From Bacillus sp. FJAT-27916 (lineage in GTDB: Bacteria > Bacillota > Bacilli > Bacillales > Pradoshiaceae), in contig NZ_LFZV01000001.1 in NCBI RefSeq assembly GCF_001183965.1, positions 2,400,296 to 2,464,295 of the forward strand: a DNA stretch of 64,000 bases, written 5' to 3'. Within the stretch, counting starts at the first letter, position 1, and each line of letters begins with the position of its first letter. The notes under the pieces were generated by a model. The model was not told where the DNA came from, did no database searches, and was given only the letters and a program-made list of their open reading frames with translations. Position numbers and translations under genes: made by a program. This document shows, piece after piece, positions 51,902 to 59,783 of the stretch.

Positions 51902-52195
51902 TTGCTCTCAAATGAATCTTTTAGTTACATTAATTCTATTTTTATCTTCTTTATCATCATTCAGGTAGGTTTGCTTATTTCAATAACCTTAATGAAAAGA
52001 AACGAAAAGTTGATTAATTGGTTTACAGTTATTAGTGCATCCTGCATATCTATTGTTGTTTCAGGCTTACTTCTAATCTTTTTAGGTTATGCTGCTGACG
52101 AGATAAATTTAGATGTACATAACTATACTTATATGACCATTGCCATTATTGTATTATCAGTGATCAATTCGTTGAACTTATACAAAAGCAAGTAA
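51902..52195 (+). CDS. Three-helix membrane protein, unknown
   Basis: 97 residues; helices at about 11-30, 39-63 and 75-92. The TTG at 51902 is favoured since AGGAGG ends 7 nt before it; the ATG at 51896 is only one nt from that site. No family recognised. Confidence 0.6.
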   Translation: MLSNESFSYINSIFIFFIIIQVGLLISITLMKRNEKLINWFTVISASCISIVVSGLLLIFLGYAADEINLDVHNYTYMTIAIIVLSVINSLNLYKSK

Positions 52196-52343
52196 GATAT
52201 TATTTATTGAAGACACTTCTGAAACAGTATAAATCCCTTTCCTTTCAATCCTCTTTGTTCAGCTAACCTGCCTCTTACTTCCATATGCAATTCAACAGAT
52301 AAGCGTATTAATCCATCTAAGCCCAATGCCCTAAGCGCCATCT

Positions 52344-52526
52344 TTATTTGTGTTTTAACATTTGAACCAATCTGATGACCCAGTACAGGATTATCCAAGG
52401 CAGAATGAACTTGGTAGACCATTCGATACCATTGGGCAACAAATACGATATGTTGATATTGAAAAATAATGAGAGTACTACCAAAAGTGCAAACAAAGAT
52501 ATAATACCAATAATCACCTTTTTCAT
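52344..52526 (-). CDS. Small two-helix membrane protein, unknown
   Basis: 60 residues: a first helix (VIIGIISLFALLVVLSLFF) and a second (FILPWIILYWVIRLVQML). GAGGGGGAG stands before the ATG. An overlapping minus frame (52204-52422) is not preferred. No family recognised. Confidence 0.6.
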   Translation of the reverse strand: MKKVIIGIISLFALLVVLSLFFNINISYLLPNGIEWSTKFILPWIILYWVIRLVQMLKHK

Positions 52527-52621
52527 AATAACTCCCCCTCTTTTTTATAGGTAAGGGAGTATATTCTAGATAGTTAAAACAAATACCTTCATCAACAACT
52601 AAATTGCCCCTTTAGTAAACG

Positions 52622-52651
52622 AAGAAAGGACCATTCTTTGGTCCTTTCTTT
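52622..52651 (-). terminator. Terminator of the GNAT gene
   Basis: Stem AAGAAAGGACC / GGTCCTTTCTT around a short loop, just after the acetyltransferase stop. Confidence 0.88.
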
Positions 52652-52668
52652 GTTATTATTCCATTTTT

Positions 52669-53127
52669 CTAACATTCATTAACATTTTTTATTACTGCCA
52701 TTTCCTTGCCAAACCTATTTCCCTCATCTATAAATCCAAGGCTTGAGTATAAATTATGTGCTTCCGTATTATCAGGGTGATAACCAACAATAATTTTTCT
52801 GGCATTAGGTAGTTTAGCCATCTCAGAAATCATCAACTTAGTTGCAGCTTTTCCTATCCCCTTACCTTGGTATTCTTTATCGACCATTATTCTATAGATC
52901 CAATAACCGTCAAGTTCTTCTTGGACAGAATTGTACATTAAAAATCCAACTACTTTTTCTCCAGCATAAATAGCGTATGGCTTTAATGTATGCTCAAACT
53001 TTGACTGAGCTATTGATATAGCGTTGGACTCAATGTATTCTTTTTGTTCTGTTGATACTTCTAATTTACAACATTCATACCAGTTTTCCTCATTTACCTC
53101 TACAATTTTCACATCTTCAGTATTCAT
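52669..53127 (-). CDS. GNAT N-acetyltransferase, BltD/diamine-acetyltransferase-like
   Basis: 152 residues of the GNAT fold. Acetyl-CoA loop VDKEYQGKGIGKAATKLMI and C-terminal HNLYSSLGFIDEG. The N-terminal NWYECCKLEVSTEQKEYI segment recalls BltD/PaiA polyamine acetyltransferases, so a diamine or polyamine substrate is plausible. ATG at 53127 after GAAAGGGG; the start at 53142 lies before that site. Confidence 0.85.
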   Translation of the reverse strand: MNTEDVKIVEVNEENWYECCKLEVSTEQKEYIESNAISIAQSKFEHTLKPYAIYAGEKVVGFLMYNSVQEELDGYWIYRIMVDKEYQGKGIGKAATKLMISEMAKLPNARKIIVGYHPDNTEAHNLYSSLGFIDEGNRFGKEMAVIKNVNEC

Positions 53128-53562
53128 AATTTCCCCTTTCAAAATTAGGGGAATTGCTAAACAACTTTGTAATTAGTCGCTATCCCCTTGTATTTACATC
53201 TTCAGTAATAAATATTACATCCTCAGTATCCTCAATGGAAGACTTGGTAAATACGTAGCATTCTTTCTATTTGTGTGGATATACCTCTGTATCTTGTATC
53301 ATAGTCCATTCGAAAGTCCTTTTACCAAGTAAAATCGTATCCACAGATTCATAAAAATTCTGAATATCCTAGATCAGACCCCCGTTTTTTAAAACAAGCA
53401 ATATTAGTCGCTCAATGCCCGTTAGTTGAAGAAGGTATCTCCATTTAATGGTATCACAAAATTGATTTACCCCTTATTATTCAAAAGCAACAATCTAGAC
53501 GAAAACAACCTTACATTAAAAAAGAGCATTCAGCCCCTTTATGACAAGGAGCCAAATGCCTT
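53128..53562. other. Gene-free stretch between GNAT gene and katE
   Basis: 435 nt with no convincing ORF. It includes the promoter side of the GNAT gene and the katE terminator (53516-53560). A short duplicated phrase (ACATCTTCAGTA near 53101 and 53195) was noticed. Confidence 0.4.
53516..53560 (-). terminator. Terminator of katE
   Basis: A long stem with several GU pairs, GGCATTTGGCTCC with GGGGCTGAATGCT, followed by a T run on the minus strand. Confidence 0.75.
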
Positions 53563-55620
53563 TTAGATTTGTCTTTCCCAGTGACGATGCTTCGCAACAG
53601 CTTGGATGAATGTGTCAGTAACAGCTTCTATTGGATCATCAGGTATTGATGTGACAACTCCTATACTAGCAGCCTCTGATTCCATCAGGAATGCCTGCAT
53701 AAGAGCTGAACCTTCTTTGGGAGCCCCAATTGCTTTATAGTGACTGAAGGCATTCATCAAGAATTCATTCACCTTCTTATTTTTCTTTAAGGAATTGACA
53801 CTTTCTTCACCTGTTGCAATGAAGACAGCATCATAGAGGACGGAGTCTGTTGTAAGGAAGGTTTGGTCAACCTTAAGCTCAGCCCCATTCGCACTCTTAA
53901 TTTCCCCTTGATGCTCACTGACAATCTCAGCAATCATACCAGCATTATCAAAGGCTTTAAGCACACTCATTAAATCCTCGCCATTGAAGCCATTATGAGC
54001 TAAAACCGCCACTTTTCTCGTTTTTGGACTCATTGGTGTATTGAGCTGGCTTAAGGCAGGTGATTGATCCGTTACGGACGGCTCACCGCTTCCTTTTTCA
54101 GGTACCTCAAGGCCTAAACCATAGGCAATTTGCTCAGCAAGGAAGTGATCAACATGAGCATACATATTCACGACCTGCTGCTGAATATCTTTATTGAGAC
54201 ATTTCCCGAGCTCAAATTGAAAGGCTTCAATAATATGCTCTTTCTCCGGCATCGACATACTGTTCCAGAATAGCTTTGCCTGACTGTAATGATCCTTAAA
54301 GCTATCACTGCGCTTTCTTACCTTATGTCCTTCTACCTTTTCTTGATAATGAGCATATCCGCCTTCTTCCGGACTTGCCGGTTCTGGTGAATTCCCAGCT
54401 AACCCGTTTTTATGATAGCTGACCTGCCCTTGGTCGATTCTCATCTGATGATAGCCGTCCCGCTGATGATTATGCACAGGAGATACCGGTCGATTAATCG
54501 GGATCTGCTGGAAGTTCGGGCCTCCTAATCGCAAAAGCTGTGTATCGGTATAAGAGAAAAGACGTCCCTGTAATAACGGGTCATTCGTGAAGTCAATACC
54601 AGGTACGACGTGTCCAATGTGAAAGGCTGCCTGCTCCGTTTCCGCAAAGACATTATCAACATTTTTATTCAGTGTCATCTTTCCGATCCGGTGAACCGGT
54701 ACGAGCTCCTCCGGCCAGATTTTCGTAGGATCTAAAACATCAAAGTCAAACGTAAATTCATCCTCCTCTTTGATGATTTGGATACCGAGCTCATACTCTG
54801 GGTAATTTCCAAGCTCGATGGCCTCATACAAATCACGCCGATGAAAATCCGGGTCTTTCCCCGCAATCTTCTGTGCCTCATCCCAGACAAGGGAATGGAC
54901 ACCCAGCAGCGGCTTCCAATGGAATTTCACAAAATGCGAAGTGCCTTCTGCATTGACTAAGCGGAATGTATGAACACCAAACCCTTCCATCATCCGATAG
55001 CTGCGCGGAATTCCACGATCTGAATTCGTCCAAAGCACCATATGGGCAGACTCTGTATTGTTCACAATGAAATCATAAAAGGTATCATGAGCCGTAGCTG
55101 CTTGAGGCATTTCATTATGGGGCTCCGGCTTGAAGGAATGCACTAAATCCGGGAACTTAATCGCATCCTGGATAAAGAAGACGGGAATATTATTTCCGAC
55201 TAAATCAAAATTGCCTTCATCTGTATAAAATTTCGTGGCAAATCCTCGCGCATCCCGAACAGAGTCAGCGGATCCTCTTGATCCTGCGACAGTAGAAAAA
55301 CGGACAAAGACAGGGGTTTTCTTCGATGGATCCTGCAGGAAGTCCGCCTTCGTCAGCTCAGCCATCGATTTATACACCTGAAAATACCCATGTGCACCAA
55401 AGCCGCGTGCATGGACAATTCTCTCAGGAATACGTTCATGATCAAAATGAGTCATCTTCTCCCTGAAATGAAAATCCTCCATCAAAGTGGGTCCTCTTTC
55501 CCCAGCCTTCAATGAATGCTCATCCTCTGATACACGGACACCATGATTGGTCGTTAGTTTTTTTCCATCATTATTGACTCTGTACTCCTCTAATTGCTCA
55601 TCTTTTTTATTGTCAGCCAA
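53563..55620 (-). CDS. katE: Large-subunit catalase KatE (HPII type)
   Basis: Clade 2 catalase (685 aa). N-terminal arm with GPTLMEDFHFREKMTHFDHE; catalytic His in IVHARGFGAHGYF and Asn in FDLVGNNIPVF; proximal tyrosine in LFSYTDTQL. The C-terminal 150 residues form the extra flavodoxin/DJ-1-like domain (KVAVLAHNGFNGEDL) of large catalases. TTG at 55620 is chosen because AAAGG lies 9 nt upstream, whereas the ATG at 55629 touches that site. A sigma-B promoter about 80 nt upstream matches the general stress control of KatE in B. subtilis. Confidence 0.95.
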   Translation of the reverse strand: MADNKKDEQLEEYRVNNDGKKLTTNHGVRVSEDEHSLKAGERGPTLMEDFHFREKMTHFDHERIPERIVHARGFGAHGYFQVYKSMAELTKADFLQDPSKKTPVFVRFSTVAGSRGSADSVRDARGFATKFYTDEGNFDLVGNNIPVFFIQDAIKFPDLVHSFKPEPHNEMPQAATAHDTFYDFIVNNTESAHMVLWTNSDRGIPRSYRMMEGFGVHTFRLVNAEGTSHFVKFHWKPLLGVHSLVWDEAQKIAGKDPDFHRRDLYEAIELGNYPEYELGIQIIKEEDEFTFDFDVLDPTKIWPEELVPVHRIGKMTLNKNVDNVFAETEQAAFHIGHVVPGIDFTNDPLLQGRLFSYTDTQLLRLGGPNFQQIPINRPVSPVHNHQRDGYHQMRIDQGQVSYHKNGLAGNSPEPASPEEGGYAHYQEKVEGHKVRKRSDSFKDHYSQAKLFWNSMSMPEKEHIIEAFQFELGKCLNKDIQQQVVNMYAHVDHFLAEQIAYGLGLEVPEKGSGEPSVTDQSPALSQLNTPMSPKTRKVAVLAHNGFNGEDLMSVLKAFDNAGMIAEIVSEHQGEIKSANGAELKVDQTFLTTDSVLYDAVFIATGEESVNSLKKNKKVNEFLMNAFSHYKAIGAPKEGSALMQAFLMESEAASIGVVTSIPDDPIEAVTDTFIQAVAKHRHWERQI

Positions 55621-55706
55621 CGAAATCATCCTTTCATTATGCTATTTTGGAAAACTATTATTATGTACTAAATAACTGGGCATAGTAGGTTCTCCTTTCT
55701 TTTGAA

Positions 55707-55731
55707 GTACCCTGGGTATTTTTTGTTAAAC
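55707..55731 (-). promoter_or_regulatory. Sigma-B type promoter of katE
   Basis: GTTTAA (55726-55731), a 13-nt spacer and GGGTAC (55707-55712) on the minus strand agree with the sigma-B consensus GTTTAA-N13-15-GGGTAT at 11 of 12 positions. Confidence 0.82.
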
Positions 55732-55947
55732 TATGCCAAAGGACCCAGAAGGTGTATCCAAGCTATAGGAAACGTACATTCCACTTTAAACAATTCGCCT
55801 TTTAGACACAGCCATGCCAATAGACAGAAGATCTGATATTTTTATCTATTTTCCATAACCTGGAAGAAATCTTTAAAAGGTAATCTCAGCATTCGCTTCA
55901 CATAAAAAAACAAGCCCTTTATGAGCTTGCCATTTTTATGCTTTATT
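55732..55947. other. Spacer between katE promoter and DUF gene
   Basis: No gene is visible in the 216 nt. The terminator of the next minus-strand gene is at 55909-55935: stem CAAGC/GCTTG followed by seven T on the minus strand. Confidence 0.5.
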
Positions 55948-56238
55948 CTATTCATTCTTCAACTTACTCAAGACTACAGATTGTGTTGGACCGAAATGAG
56001 GTTGATTCGTTACTGAAAGCTCATATTTGATTCCATCTATGGCTAGAATTGAAACTCTATTGCTTCTCACAATCTTCACAACAGAGATCGTCTCTACTCT
56101 TCTCCCTTCTTTTTCTAGGTGTGAAACCACAGCATCATGAAATTTCCGGGGTTCTTTATACCATTTATACCAATCATCCAACTCAAATCGAATCGTATTG
56201 CCGCTCTCAAAAAAAGATTGAATAAATCCCTTAAACAT
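55948..56238 (-). CDS. Hypothetical protein
   Basis: 96 residues, soluble, basic, probably alpha/beta (FHDAVVSHLEKEGRRVETISVVKI). No motif or family recognised. ATG at 56238 with AAAGGGGGG upstream and a terminator downstream support a real gene. Confidence 0.6.
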   Translation of the reverse strand: MFKGFIQSFFESGNTIRFELDDWYKWYKEPRKFHDAVVSHLEKEGRRVETISVVKIVRSNRVSILAIDGIKYELSVTNQPHFGPTQSVVLSKLKNE

Positions 56239-56423
56239 CTAAATCCCCCCTTTGCAGAAAAGGTCACTCCATCTACTAAACAACTATAGCCATATTATCG
56301 GATATTTGTCTCTTCATTTAAGAATTTTTTAGTGCGGCTTTTCAGCTTTTTGGGGAGTCAATCCATGGTTTATGCTCTAGTAGGAATTTGTTATTTGAAC
56401 AATTAACAGAAGGAAGATGCAAG

Positions 56424-56453
56424 AAAAATCGCAACGAACGATCATTGCGATTT
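56424..56453 (-). terminator. Terminator of the yvrJ operon
   Basis: Stem AAATCGCAA / TTGCGATTT (56426-56434 with 56445-56453) followed by TTTC on the minus strand. Confidence 0.85.
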
Positions 56454-56490
56454 CTCCCCCAAAAGGGGTCATATGTCTATCGAATACTCT

Positions 56491-56649
56491 CTATGATGCA
56501 TGATTTTTCATTAATTCACTGAGCAGAACAGGTAATGATTGGATAGACATATTAAGGGCTTCGAGCTTGCCTTCTATCCTGTACAATAGATAAATGGTGA
56601 CAACGATTGGGAAACCAACATCCTTTATAAACAGCAATAGTTCGTCCAC
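56491..56649 (-). CDS. yvrJ: YvrJ family protein
   Basis: 52 residues, shorter than most ORF cut-offs. The pattern VDELLLFIKDVGFPIVVTIY then LLYRIEGKLEALNMSIQSL is that of YvrJ: a single membrane helix followed by an amphipathic helix. GTG start at 56649 after GGAGG. It is the last of three genes (DUF1659, DUF2922, YvrJ) that travel together in bacilli. Role unknown; the helix suggests a holin-like or membrane-tether function, which is speculation. Confidence 0.82.
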   Translation of the reverse strand: MDELLLFIKDVGFPIVVTIYLLYRIEGKLEALNMSIQSLPVLLSELMKNHAS

Positions 56650-56686
56650 TGAAGAACCTCCTTTCTAATCTATCTTGTTAAAAAGA

Positions 56687-56716
56687 AAAGCTAACCCTTT
56701 GCAGGGATTAGCTTTT
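56687..56716 (-). terminator. Internal hairpin between DUF2922 gene and yvrJ
   Basis: Stem AAAAGCTAA.CCC / GGG.TTAGCTTTT with T-rich sequence on both sides, placed between two genes of one presumed operon. It could reduce yvrJ expression relative to its neighbours. Confidence 0.75.
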
Positions 56717-56731
56717 CAACGTGTGTAATCA

Positions 56732-56947
56732 TCAGAATAAATAAGTCGTTTTCGTCGTTGCAACCAAACGTGCTTCTTTTGCAGACACATAGGGTCCTGC
56801 ACTATTTTTAAAGGCCTGAGAAGCAATCATTTCATTCATCGCGGCGCGTACTTTCGCCTCATCTACCGGCTCAACAGGATCTTCAATCTGAATTTTGGCT
56901 GTTTTCTCATCAGCTGTTATAAAGTATAATTCTAGCACCTTGTCCAT
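56732..56947 (-). CDS. DUF2922 family protein
   Basis: 71 residues with the DUF2922 pattern: KVLELYFITADEKTAKIQI at the start, then VRAAMNEMIASQAF and a final SAKEARLVATT. Small soluble protein of unknown function always found with DUF1659 and often with YvrJ. ATG at 56947 with AAAGGAGTGGAG upstream. Confidence 0.88.
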   Translation of the reverse strand: MDKVLELYFITADEKTAKIQIEDPVEPVDEAKVRAAMNEMIASQAFKNSAGPYVSAKEARLVATTKTTYLF

Positions 56948-56987
56948 TTACTCCACTCCTTTCTTATTGTTTTTGAATAATAGCTGC

Positions 56988-57206
56988 TTACGATTCAAGG
57001 CCCCAAGTATCAAGCCTTTTCACACCGATAGCCGTATGCTTTTGCAGGGATACGATAGCATATGCGCATCGTTTCAAAGCGTTTCCACCAGCTGCACTAT
57101 TCATATTGGAGAAAAGCTTTTTCTTTGTGACAGGCTTACCAAGCAAATCTGTCCCAATCGCGAATTCAATCTGTAATTTCGTTGCCTCTAAGAATTGTTC
57201 GTTCAT
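56988..57206 (-). CDS. DUF1659 family protein
   Basis: 72 residues with the DUF1659 pattern (KLQIEFAIGTDLLGKPVTKKK, and LKRCAYAIVSLQKHTAIGVKR). The segment FSNMNSAAGGNALKRCAYAI is the usual core. First gene of the trio; ATG at 57206 following GGGAGGTGAGAAC. Function unknown. Confidence 0.88.
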   Translation of the reverse strand: MNEQFLEATKLQIEFAIGTDLLGKPVTKKKLFSNMNSAAGGNALKRCAYAIVSLQKHTAIGVKRLDTWGLES

Positions 57207-57310
57207 GTTCTCACCTCCCTCTCACCCTCTATATACAAGCTGGCGATAGAAAAGGATCATCACTTAGAAAATTTTTTGCGGCAATAAAAAAGGATAGAGA
57301 ATGAACATCT

Positions 57311-57559
57311 CTATCCTTGATTCTGGTCTCTTTCCTTTAGGTAATCATCCATAGCCTGCTGCACCTTGTTTATCCTAACAGGCTTAGACGATTTCATTGA
57401 TAATCTCTTCTGAATATCATTGAGTAAGAATAATGCCCGAAACAAGCTGCCCGCAATAATGCCAAATCCAATGACCATTCCATATAAGGGGTCTATAAAA
57501 CAAAGAATAATTCCCAGTACAATGCCAATAAGTACGGCTATGAACCAATTCAACCTCAT
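57311..57559 (-). CDS. Small membrane protein, unknown
   Basis: 82 residues with two N-terminal helices (about 4-20 and 26-44; glycine-rich, GMVIGFGIIAGSLF) and a charged cytoplasmic tail (QQAMDDYLKERDQ). ATG at 57559 with TTGGAGGG upstream; the frame to 57571 begins before that site. Unknown family. Confidence 0.6.
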   Translation of the reverse strand: MRLNWFIAVLIGIVLGIILCFIDPLYGMVIGFGIIAGSLFRALFLLNDIQKRLSMKSSKPVRINKVQQAMDDYLKERDQNQG

Positions 57560-57776
57560 ACAACCCTCCAAATCCTTCTATTACCAACCTTTTATTCCAT
57601 TATACTCCATTTCTATCCTTTGATAGACTTCAAAGCTGTTCTTTTCAGACTGTTTACGCTGAAATGGTCATTTTTTATCCCGCATTGATTAATATCCATC
57701 CAATTACTAGTCTTTTTACGTTAAGGAGCTATGTGATGGGTTTTCTATGAATAGGATTCAGGATGATTTCATGTTT

Positions 57777-57886
57777 TATGGGCGTAAATAAAGGGGTATG
57801 GGCGCTATCTATAGGTATTGGGCGAAAATGATCCGCTATGGGCAATACTGATTAGTCTGGGCGGAAATCTGAAAGTATGGGCGATA
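57777..57886 (+). repeat. Array of six ATGGGCG-type motifs at 20-nt period
   Basis: GGGC cores begin at 57780, 57800, 57820, 57840, 57859 and 57879, so five intervals are 20, 20, 20, 19 and 20 nt. Each core is preceded by TAT or a close variant. The 12 nt between cores are not conserved apart from a weak AAAT. It lies in the gene-free stretch (57560-57965) between a small membrane gene and the ABC exporter gene. Confidence 0.8.
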
Positions 57887-57895
57887 GACCTACAT

Positions 57896-57941
57896 TAAAA
57901 ACTGCCCTGACATAGTCCGTTTACCGGAGCTGTCAGGGCAG
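57896..57941 (-). terminator. Terminator of yfiC
   Basis: 11-bp stem CTGCCCTGACA / TGTCAGGGCAG (57902-57912 with 57931-57941) and a T run on the minus strand. Confidence 0.92.
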
Positions 57942-57965
57942 CTATTCTCATCATACATATCTACC

Positions 57966-59783
57966 TTATATCGTTTCCTTAAACTGCTGGGAATAGAGCT
58001 GATAATAAAAACCTTTTGAAGCAATGAGCTCCTCATGGGTTCCGCTTTCCTTTATTTGACCATGATCAATGACATAGATTCGGTCAGCCTTCTCGATTGT
58101 CTTCAAACGATGGGCAATAATAAAGGTCGTTTTTCCCTTCGTAAGATTCTTCAGCCCCTCCTGAATGGCAATCTCTGTTCTAGTATCGATGCTTGAGGTT
58201 GCTTCATCCAATATGAGAATGTCCGAGTCTGCTAGAATGGCTCGTGCAATCGCAAGCAGCTGGCGCTGACCTTGGCTAAGATTGGTTCCGCCTGAGGTTA
58301 TTTTCGTTTCATACTGGTCTGGCAAATGCTTGATGAACTTGTGCGCAGCTGCGACCTTTGCAGCCTTAATGACCTCCTCATCACTTGCCTCAAGTCTTCC
58401 ATACCGAATATTTTCCATTATAGTACCCGAGAAGAGATAGGTCTCCTGTAAAACAATGCCAATTCTCTTTCTCAAATCTGCCATTTTGTACCGTTCTATT
58501 GATTGTCCATCAATAAGTAGTTCGCCGGAAGAGCGGTCATAGAAACGGGATAATAAATTGATCATCGTCGTTTTCCCAGAACCTGTCGGGCCGACCAGGG
58601 CAATGGTTTCCCCTGGCTCTGCTTGTAGGGAAATATTCTTTAAGATAAGCTGATCCTTCTCATAGCCGAAGGAAACATTCTTGAAATCAATATACCCCTT
58701 AAAGCCTGTCACAGGCTCAGCATTCGGGCTGTCCTGTAAATCCGGCACCTCATCCATGATCTCAAATACACGTTCCGCTCCGGCAATGGCCGATTGAATC
58801 GTATTCATGAGATTCGTTAATTGGTTAATGGGACGGAAGAACAGCTTCGAATAGGTGACAAAGGCTGCAATAACCCCAATTGACGCCATATCGTTTAATG
58901 TAAGAATGGCGCCTGTAGCTATAATCAATCCAAAGCCTAGATTATTAATAAAGTTATTGACTGGGCCAAGGAAGCCGCTGAAGGTTTCGGCAAGCATGGC
59001 TGACTGCCGAAGGTCCTCATTGATTTCATGGAATTCCTGGATGGTCTTTTTCTCTTGGCCATACAGGGTAATCACTTCTTTGCCGCTGATTGCTTCTTCT
59101 ATATAGCCGTTCAGTCTCCCTAAATCAGCCTGCCGTTTCGCGAAGTTACGACTGGAGACGCGGATGATTCTGCGTGAAACAAACAGCATAACCGGAATGA
59201 TTAAAAACGATACGACCGCCATCATCCAGTTCAGGCTGAACATCGCAATCGTAACTCCCACAATCGTCAAGACGGAAGAGATAATCTGAACCAAGCTCTG
59301 GCTTAAGGCGTTATTCAAATTATCAATATCATTCGTCACCCGGCTCATCAAGTCCCCCTGTGAACGGGTATCAAAAAAACGCAGGCTTAACTGCTGCAGC
59401 TTCGCAAACAATTCTTCTCTGATTGTGCGGATCGTTGTTAGTGAAATGCGGACCATCGTATCCTGCTGCAGCCATGTAAACAAGGAGGCAGCTAAGTAAA
59501 TAACCGCAAGTAATACAGCCATTTTTATAGCGCCCGGTATATCCTGCATGAGAATATAACGGTCAATTGTGATGCCTAAATAATACGGTCCAAGCAAGCC
59601 GAAAATCGTTGACGCTAAGACAAAAAATAATGTCAACCAAAGCTTCAACCGGTGTTTGCTCAGCTGATTCCAAATACGCAGGATGGTTTCCTTTTGGTTT
59701 TTCGCCTTCCTTTTCGGTCCAAAGCTGTGGCGCGGACCTCGAAAATTAGGAGGAGCCTGGCGGTTATTTTCTTGCTGACTCAT
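57966..59783 (-). CDS. yfiC: ABC exporter half-transporter, YfiC-like
   Basis: Fused membrane/ATPase subunit (605 aa): six helices (about 50-340), then an ABC domain with Walker A GPTGSGKTT, signature NLSQGQRQLLAIA, Walker B ILILDEATSSID and His loop IAHRL. The Walker B has its catalytic glutamate, so this half carries the functional ATP site of a heterodimer. The start at 59783 overlaps the yfiB end by 20 nt. Probably drug or lipid export. Confidence 0.9.
   Translation of the reverse strand: MSQQENNRQAPPNFRGPRHSFGPKRKAKNQKETILRIWNQLSKHRLKLWLTLFFVLASTIFGLLGPYYLGITIDRYILMQDIPGAIKMAVLLAVIYLAASLFTWLQQDTMVRISLTTIRTIREELFAKLQQLSLRFFDTRSQGDLMSRVTNDIDNLNNALSQSLVQIISSVLTIVGVTIAMFSLNWMMAVVSFLIIPVMLFVSRRIIRVSSRNFAKRQADLGRLNGYIEEAISGKEVITLYGQEKKTIQEFHEINEDLRQSAMLAETFSGFLGPVNNFINNLGFGLIIATGAILTLNDMASIGVIAAFVTYSKLFFRPINQLTNLMNTIQSAIAGAERVFEIMDEVPDLQDSPNAEPVTGFKGYIDFKNVSFGYEKDQLILKNISLQAEPGETIALVGPTGSGKTTMINLLSRFYDRSSGELLIDGQSIERYKMADLRKRIGIVLQETYLFSGTIMENIRYGRLEASDEEVIKAAKVAAAHKFIKHLPDQYETKITSGGTNLSQGQRQLLAIARAILADSDILILDEATSSIDTRTEIAIQEGLKNLTKGKTTFIIAHRLKTIEKADRIYVIDHGQIKESGTHEELIASKGFYYQLYSQQFKETI

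Noticed and set aside
52204-52422. Minus-strand frame of 72 codons
   Set aside because: It overlaps a small membrane protein gene that has a strong ribosome site; this frame has none. Left open as a possible gene relic.
57777-57886. CRISPR-like array
   Set aside because: The constant part is only 7-8 nt, spacers are 12 nt, and no cas genes or leader are present.
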